A stretch of DNA of 42,973 nt from a virus: positions 1 to 42,973 of IMG/VR virus record IMGVR_UViG_3300000117_000059. One strand, written 5' to 3'. The notes beneath the pieces are model-generated. The model did no database searches. It saw only the letters and a program-made list of their open reading frames with translations, and had not been told where the DNA came from. This document shows positions 37,629-42,973 of the stretch, one piece after another (within the stretch, counting starts at the first letter, position 1; every line of letters starts with the position of its first letter). The translations under genes were made by a program, and so were the position numbers.

Positions 37629-40600
37629 TTACCATGTATCGCTGCTCATAGCGATACGTTTCCACTTCTGACTAGCAGAAGAGCCATCTACACAGAAGTA
37701 TGTATAGGTTGCATCAAATTTAACTTCACCCGTAGTACATGCCGTGTCGTCACTGCTGACAGTACCGAAGCTAATACGGTCGGCTACGATGGAGCCACCA
37801 TTATACGCTTTAAAATCTCCGTCAAACTCAAGCTCGACTCCGGGGCCACGTCCAGTGTTACCGCTCTGGTAGTTTTGATTTGGGTTAGCACCTGCTGTCC
37901 ACAGACCGGAAGGGGCATCACCTGTCGCCCAGTTACTACTAAAAAGCTCAAACCTAGTTTGGCTCACCTGCTGCTTGATTAGAGCAAAGGCCATATTAGC
38001 GCCAGCCTCAGATCCAGTACAGTACTCCCCTCCTACTTGGCTATAGTTAGGACACTCGGAATCGACCATGCATTTAGTAGCAGTGGTAACGCTACAGTTT
38101 CCAATACTCCACCTATTTTTAACTCTCGCATTGATGTTAGCTGCCGTTAACAAGTACTTGTTATTCGCAGTCGTATTGAAAGCCTGCCCCTGATAAACCA
38201 GCTTACCTAAGTTCTGTTCATCACGAGTCGGTATGCAGTCCCCATCTACAACACAAGAGAGGCCAGCATTCTGACCTGCTGAACAGATCTTACTACCTAC
38301 AGAACCTGTACAGCTTACTGTTGTAGAATCGACAGCCCGCATACCGACGAACGGTAGGTTAGCATTAGGGTTAACCTCAAAGTCGTTAGTAGTGTAGGTA
38401 GCTCCCCCTTCGTAGGCTGCGAAAGCTGAGCCTAAATTCTCTCCGTTACGGACATTAAAGTAAGCTTCCTCGGTGGTATCATCTAAATCTAAAACAAATA
38501 TCACACCATCATTGGTGAGAACCTGAAATGCTCCGTTGTTCGCCCTTATCTCAGGTGAAGCATCGTCAAGATATATGGTATCCGCATCAATTTTTACGTC
38601 GCCATCGCCGTTAGGTATAATACTTATATCTGCGTTAGTAGACGTAGTGGCGATAGTAACGTCACCGTCAGTGAAATTTAACGTATCAGTCTTAATACCA
38701 ACATTACCTGTCCCATGTGGAGTAATGCTAATGTCCGCGTTACTAGCGGTGGTTTCAATAGTAACTGCTGTAGCTTTAGATACTTTGTCGGCAACAATAG
38801 AACCAGCATTCAACCTAGACAACACTCCAGCAGAGGTCATGGTGACACCGTTGGTCTTGTCGGGGCGTATCGTCATCCCTGCAACATGACCTATAGAGAA
38901 TATCTCCTCGGCTGTGTTGCCATTATCATCTGCTGAGCCGGGAGTCTGCCCACCGTCATAAATAACGAACTCGTCGCCATTTGCATTGTTATTGTTATCT
39001 AGAAGCACAAGGAAATCGTTAGCTGTGGAGAGATTTACTGACGTACCAGCACTAGGCCACTGGAGTCCAAAGTTCGGGTTAGAACCTATGTAGCCACCTG
39101 CGCCTACAGTTAAACCGTAAGTACCGCTAACATCGGTGGCTTCAATCCTACCACCAGCAGTCCTTCTCGTCAGCCTGCCATTGGCATCCATTTGCACTCC
39201 AACGTTACCATTCGTGGTCCATTCTGAAGTACCGTCGCCTAATAGCTTAAACCTACTCGACTGAGTGTTTGTCCCTGTCCTAGTCGTCTGAATATCAAAA
39301 TCACTGCCAGTAGCTGTAGTCGCATAGTTATCGGTAGCGGTTACTAAAATTCTGGCGCTCTCTTCATAAGCATCTGTAGTTTTATCAGCCCAGCCGTAAA
39401 AAATTAACTTACCTAGCTGATCGCCAGTATCAATGAAACCATCGCCAGCAGTCTTCTGCCTAAAGCGAATAAACGAAGCAGAGGCGTCTGCTGCATTTTG
39501 CGTCTCTAAGCTTAACATTACAGGAGATCCAGCAGCTTTTGTTATGTTAACGTCATTAGTAATAAACGTGTCACCACTGCCGTGAGGTACGATATTAATA
39601 TTTCCGTTATTTAGAGTAGTCTCGATAGTTAAAGTGTTATTTTTAGAGACTTTGTCCGCAATAATGCTGCCAGTACCCCTCTTCTGGAGGTAACCGTCAA
39701 CCGTCATCTCAACACCTTTACCAGCGGAGTCAGAAGTCCAGTAACTTGTACCACCAGCAAAGACACCAATGCGGTTTTGTAGAGAAGTACTTCCATTAGG
39801 GACAACTTTTAAGAAGAAGTTGGAGCGATGGTCGGAAGATGTCCACTCATCACTAGGAATCACACCCAGCTGCACCCCAGTATCAAAAGTAGTTCCGTTG
39901 TCGTCACTACCTCTAAAGTCTACAGTACCTAAAATGTCAGTTTCGTTTACTTGACGGCCAGTTGCACCTGCTAAACTAAGCAGTAGCCTGCCGCCGTATT
40001 CACCAGTTAAAGCATTCGTAGACAGGTGCCGCATATCAAAGTACGCAGGGTCAGCAGTCTTACTGTATACTATGTCACCAGTATTGTTTGGCTTTAGAAG
40101 AATACCGCCGTTACTACCTGTAGATTCTATAATCACATCGCCCAAAGCGTTAGTGACTTTATCAGCAACGATAGAACCACTGTTCTTACGTGCCATCGAA
40201 CCACTGGAGTTCATTTGAACGCCGTTGCCTGAACCCGCAGCTGCGGGAGTCTGAAAGACGAATGACCCGTCTTCATTTAGCGCCATTACAACATTATTAG
40301 TAATGGTCGCTGAAGGGCCACCAGCCATAACTCTGAAGGTGCCGTACTCAGGCCCATTATTGGTGCGGTCAATTAATATGGAATGGTCTCCAAAAGATTC
40401 AATACGAGTACCTACATCGGAAGGTCCGCTAACAATACTTGCAAGACTGTCAGCAATTACCTTTCCTGCACCTCTCTTCTGAAGGTAGCCGTCTGTGGTC
40501 ATCTCTACGCCGTTAACACCGCTATCTTTGGTGAGGTAACTACTACCATCACCTAATATCTTAAAGCGTGTCTCTAACGTGTTAGCACCGTCCCCAGTAA

Positions 40601-42973
40601 GGCCTAGAACAAAGTTACTACCTGCCTGAGAATCATTAAATGCCTGATTCGCGTCGAAACCTATAGTACCAGCTATTTTATTAGCCGCTGTACCCACATT
40701 CTCATAACCGTAAGAAGTAATGCGGCTCAACTGCTCTCCAGCAACTACTGAAGTGGTTCCATTCCTCTTCAGCATATTAAGAGTTGAAGGCGTGGTGGTA
40801 CCTGCCAAATTACTAGTTAAAGCTAGCTGTACTGAAGTAGTGTCGTCATCAGTTACAACCATTGTGCCAGAGGCACCTACTTGACCAGTCGGGGTGGCTC
40901 CGTAAACTATAACTTGCCCTGTACCGTGAGGCGTAAGCTTAATGTCACCGTTACTGGCCGTAGTCTCGATGGTCAGTGCGCCGTTATTAGAAGCCTTATC
41001 CGCTACGATGGAGCCTGTACCTGCCTTGGCAAGTAAACCTGCACCAGTCATCGAAACACCATTAGTGCCGTCAGGCTTAATGGCAGCTAGATTTTGCCCG
41101 AAAGAAGCAATCAGCTTACTGTCACCCCCTGAAATCGCGTCAGCTTTGACATTAAAAGAGTGGGTGACCCCTCCACCACTATTATTAGAATCTACAAGGA
41201 CATCCACATTGGTCGTTGACTGAAGAACCGGGGAATATGAAGTAGACTGGTTGAAAAGAAGTCCGTGGGAATCATCACGACCAATCCAGTGGGTAGCTGC
41301 TGATGGTGTGGTGTGAATAGTTTTTAGACCAACCGAGTTTACTATGACTGTACCTGTACCATTTGGATCAATGGTGAAGTTAGAGTTGGTCCCGGTAGCC
41401 ACACTAACTGCGCCATCGGCTGTGACTGAAGAGTTCAGCTTATCAGCTTGAATGCTACCAGCGTTGTATGGAACTAACCTACCGTCTTGACGAAGGGCAA
41501 CACCGGGACCGGGGTCTCCACCTGCCGGTTGTACTTGCTGGGTAGAAGAGCCTGCTGTCCAAATACCTGAATTAGAGGTAGCCGAACCTTCAAACCCGTA
41601 TAAGACAAATCGAGTCTGCATATGCTGCTCTTTAGTAGTACGGATATAAAAATCCGTGCCTACTGAAGAGTTGGCGCAGTATTCACCAGACGGGCACTGA
41701 ATATCGATAGTACACTTAGTTGCAGTGGTGGAACTACATGTACCTATAGTCCAATCCTCAGTAGCCTGAAACCCTATGAGACCGGTGTTAATAGAGGTCT
41801 TATCCCCAGCGCTTGTAGTACCCTGCCCATAAGCAGCAAGCTTCATTAAGTGCTGATTATCATCCGTCATACGACAGTCGGCAACAACGGTACAAGAGTC
41901 TCCTGCCCTCACCCCGTTTACACAACTACCACTAGTGCAAGCCACACCGGCAGTCGTGTCTTGGAACCTCGTTAGGAACAGCGGGTAGTTAGAGCTAGTA
42001 CCGCCTTCTGCGAAGTCGCTAATCAAATACTGCGTACCGTTCTCATAAACAGCAGATATCGTACTATCTGTATCAGAACCTACAATAACGAAAGAAGCAG
42101 TTGAAGTATCATCGGTATCTAAATAAACAACGACTTGGTCCTTCGCTTTGAGCTTAAGATCGGCACCACTACCAGTAGCCTCCACGATGGTCTCCACGCC
42201 GTCACCAGAGACTTTATCGGCTACAACAGACCCGGTACCTCTCTTCTGAAGGATACCAGCGGTGGTCATTTCTACACCGTTGACATTATTGTCTATAGAC
42301 CAAGTGCTCGACCTGTCACCATTTATAACAAAACGAGACTGCGTCGTGTTACTACCATTTGGATTTACTAGGAGGTGAAGGTCTGTACCGCCAACGGTCG
42401 AGGACCAAGTCTGTGAAGCTTGCGCCCATATTGCGGCCCCCGCATCGGCACCACTATTAGAAGTAGCTCCCGTAAAACTAATTAAGCCTAAATAATCATC
42501 GTTATCTGTAGCGGCAGTACGAGCACCTAAAGCAGATCCGACGAATGTGCCAATTTCTAGCTTTGCAATAGCAGCGTTAGCAGTAGTGCTAGGGTCAGGG
42601 GCTACGTGGTTCAGAGCTAAAGAGCCATTAGTACCTGAGTTAAGGTCAGTACTAATAGTTGTTTTATACCCTCTGTAGTTATCACCAATCTGTATCTGCT
42701 CTTTATTTGCTTGCGATAATTTAAATACGGACCCTGTACCGTCAGCATTACTTGTACCACCAATAGTTAAGTCACTACCAGCAGCCGTTCCCCCGTAAAT
42801 AGCAGTAGCGCCTGAAACACTGCCAGATAAAGCGTCGGCTACGATAGAACCACTGTTCTGCTTCGTCAGGATTCCAGCATTGCTCATCACAATGCCGTTG
42901 CCGCCAGTAGATGAAGAATTTGGCACTTGAGCAGTAAAACGGCCATCAGTAGCAACCGTAAGGACATAATCCT
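37629..42973 (-). CDS. Giant repeat-built tail fibre-like protein (5' partial)
   Basis: At least 1,780 residues, open to the window edge: the frame continues upstream of the first available start (GTG at 42926) as 'DYVLTVATDGRFTAQV', which itself matches the repeat pattern, so the true start is outside. It consists of ten copies of a unit of the form 'GV.M...G.L.K...GSIVADKVS', alternating with beta modules of the form 'IET..SN.DI...P.GTG.V'. Two cysteine-rich inserts ('CVNGVRAGDSCTVVADC' and 'CSAGQNAGLSCVVDGDC') and two 'GNCS..TATKC..D.(Q/E)CP' inserts interrupt the series. The C-terminus has 'CTTGEVKFDATYTYFCVDGS' and ends 'DTW', an ending I recall from fibre-like proteins of marine phages. 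Likely adsorption structure. Confidence 0.85.
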   Translation of the reverse strand, partial: DYVLTVATDGRFTAQVPNSSSTGGNGIVMSNAGILTKQNSGSIVADALSGSVSGATAIYGGTAAGSDLTIGGTSNADGTGSVFKLSQANKEQIQIGDNYRGYKTTISTDLNSGTNGSLALNHVAPDPSTTANAAIAKLEIGTFVGSALGARTAATDNDDYLGLISFTGATSNSGADAGAAIWAQASQTWSSTVGGTDLHLLVNPNGSNTTQSRFVINGDRSSTWSIDNNVNGVEMTTAGILQKRGTGSVVADKVSGDGVETIVEATGSGADLKLKAKDQVVVYLDTDDTSTASFVIVGSDTDSTISAVYENGTQYLISDFAEGGTSSNYPLFLTRFQDTTAGVACTSGSCVNGVRAGDSCTVVADCRMTDDNQHLMKLAAYGQGTTSAGDKTSINTGLIGFQATEDWTIGTCSSTTATKCTIDIQCPSGEYCANSSVGTDFYIRTTKEQHMQTRFVLYGFEGSATSNSGIWTAGSSTQQVQPAGGDPGPGVALRQDGRLVPYNAGSIQADKLNSSVTADGAVSVATGTNSNFTIDPNGTGTVIVNSVGLKTIHTTPSAATHWIGRDDSHGLLFNQSTSYSPVLQSTTNVDVLVDSNNSGGGVTHSFNVKADAISGGDSKLIASFGQNLAAIKPDGTNGVSMTGAGLLAKAGTGSIVADKASNNGALTIETTASNGDIKLTPHGTGQVIVYGATPTGQVGASGTMVVTDDDTTSVQLALTSNLAGTTTPSTLNMLKRNGTTSVVAGEQLSRITSYGYENVGTAANKIAGTIGFDANQAFNDSQAGSNFVLGLTGDGANTLETRFKILGDGSSYLTKDSGVNGVEMTTDGYLQKRGAGKVIADSLASIVSGPSDVGTRIESFGDHSILIDRTNNGPEYGTFRVMAGGPSATITNNVVMALNEDGSFVFQTPAAAGSGNGVQMNSSGSMARKNSGSIVADKVTNALGDVIIESTGSNGGILLKPNNTGDIVYSKTADPAYFDMRHLSTNALTGEYGGRLLLSLAGATGRQVNETDILGTVDFRGSDDNGTTFDTGVQLGVIPSDEWTSSDHRSNFFLKVVPNGSTSLQNRIGVFAGGTSYWTSDSAGKGVEMTVDGYLQKRGTGSIIADKVSKNNTLTIETTLNNGNINIVPHGSGDTFITNDVNITKAAGSPVMLSLETQNAADASASFIRFRQKTAGDGFIDTGDQLGKLIFYGWADKTTDAYEESARILVTATDNYATTATGSDFDIQTTRTGTNTQSSRFKLLGDGTSEWTTNGNVGVQMDANGRLTRRTAGGRIEATDVSGTYGLTVGAGGYIGSNPNFGLQWPSAGTSVNLSTANDFLVLLDNNNNANGDEFVIYDGGQTPGSADDNGNTAEEIFSIGHVAGMTIRPDKTNGVTMTSAGVLSRLNAGSIVADKVSKATAVTIETTASNADISITPHGTGNVGIKTDTLNFTDGDVTIATTSTNADISIIPNGDGDVKIDADTIYLDDASPEIRANNGAFQVLTNDGVIFVLDLDDTTEEAYFNVRNGENLGSAFAAYEGGATYTTNDFEVNPNANLPFVGMRAVDSTTVSCTGSVGSKICSAGQNAGLSCVVDGDCIPTRDEQNLGKLVYQGQAFNTTANNKYLLTAANINARVKNRWSIGNCSVTTATKCMVDSECPNYSQVGGEYCTGSEAGANMAFALIKQQVSQTRFELFSSNWATGDAPSGLWTAGANPNQNYQSGNTGRGPGVELEFDGDFKAYNGGSIVADRISFGTVSSDDTACTTGEVKFDATYTYFCVDGSSASQKWKRIAMSSDTW
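37760..42900 (-). repeat. Ten-copy degenerate repeat in the fibre gene
   Basis: Ten copies of a unit of about 25 codons occur near 37795, 38820, 39170, 39680, 40190, 40480, 41040, 41470, 42245 and 42870. Spacing is irregular (about 300-1,030 bases), so the units are domain boundaries rather than a tandem array. Copies differ at many synonymous and non-synonymous sites, so they are old, yet 'GSIVADK' is held almost unchanged. Confidence 0.85.

Noticed and set aside
37606-37665. Upstream ATG for the small signal-anchored protein
   Set aside because: It lies inside the fibre gene without an SD, while an AAGGAG-preceded ATG at 37605 starts directly before a hydrophobic signal-anchor segment.
37760-42900. 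Fibre repeats as a diversity-generating retroelement target
   Set aside because: No reverse transcriptase gene, no template/variable repeat pair and no adenine-specific variation visible in the window.
1-42973. tRNA genes, integrase, transposase or insertion sequence ends
   Set aside because: I looked for cloverleaf-like segments, recombinase motifs and terminal inverted repeats by eye and found none I could support.

Overview
The window is the late structural region of a contractile-tailed double-stranded DNA phage (T4-like in its virion proteins, large myovirus grade). Every gene I can support lies on the minus strand, so transcription runs from about 43000 towards 1. Genes are packed with 1-40 base gaps or TGATG/TAATG/ATGA overlaps. 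There are no tRNAs, integrase, CRISPR or host metabolic islands. The T4-type head and tail proteins, a DUF5872-type protein and an 'ASQWHDGQ..LYALAS' type protein recall marine phages such as cyanophages and pelagiphages. That placement is inference, and the host (probably Gram-negative, given the lytic transglycosylase in the baseplate hub) cannot be read from this DNA.

Layout in transcription order. (1) 42973-37629: a very long repeat-built tail-fibre-like protein whose 5' end lies outside the window. (2) 37605-34617: two small membrane proteins, a zinc-ribbon/DUF5872-like protein and an LCAT-type lipase. (3) 34515-33047: four small unknown genes. (4) 32996-27805: head module with a beta-rich virion protein, two acidic proteins in the position of T4 prohead-core genes, a fused prohead protease-scaffold with a well-formed internal scaffold start, and the gp23-like major capsid protein followed by a strong terminator. 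(5) 27709-17311: connector-like genes mixed with about 20 accessory or unknown genes, including a secreted Cys-rich protein, a tandem paralogue pair, holin-like proteins and a lone PAS-domain protein. (6) 17214-12696: tail terminator-like protein, tail completion protein, sheath and tube, ended by a second strong terminator. (7) 12565-1: gp26-like tape-measure chaperone with an apparent programmed frameshift, tape measure, and the baseplate genes (tube-initiator-like, LysM/gp53-like, hub with transglycosylase, gp5-like spike, PAAR tip, gp25, gp6), then the first codons of another fibre-like protein.

How it fits together: the head genes build and proteolytically mature a capsid, the connector genes close it, and the tail genes build a sheath-tube-baseplate machine. 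The accessory genes probably encode internal head proteins, decorations and lysis factors. The most interesting signals are: a short N-terminal motif shared by three separate small proteins that resembles a T4 capsid-targeting sequence; a recurring (R/K)LxE(S/T/G/N) motif that fits the cleavage rule of T4-type prohead proteases; the nested scaffold start; the UUUUUUC frameshift site in the tape-measure chaperone; the PAS protein between two holin-like genes; the phage lipase; and a beta-domain reused in capsid, spike and another protein. Portal and terminase genes are not in the window.
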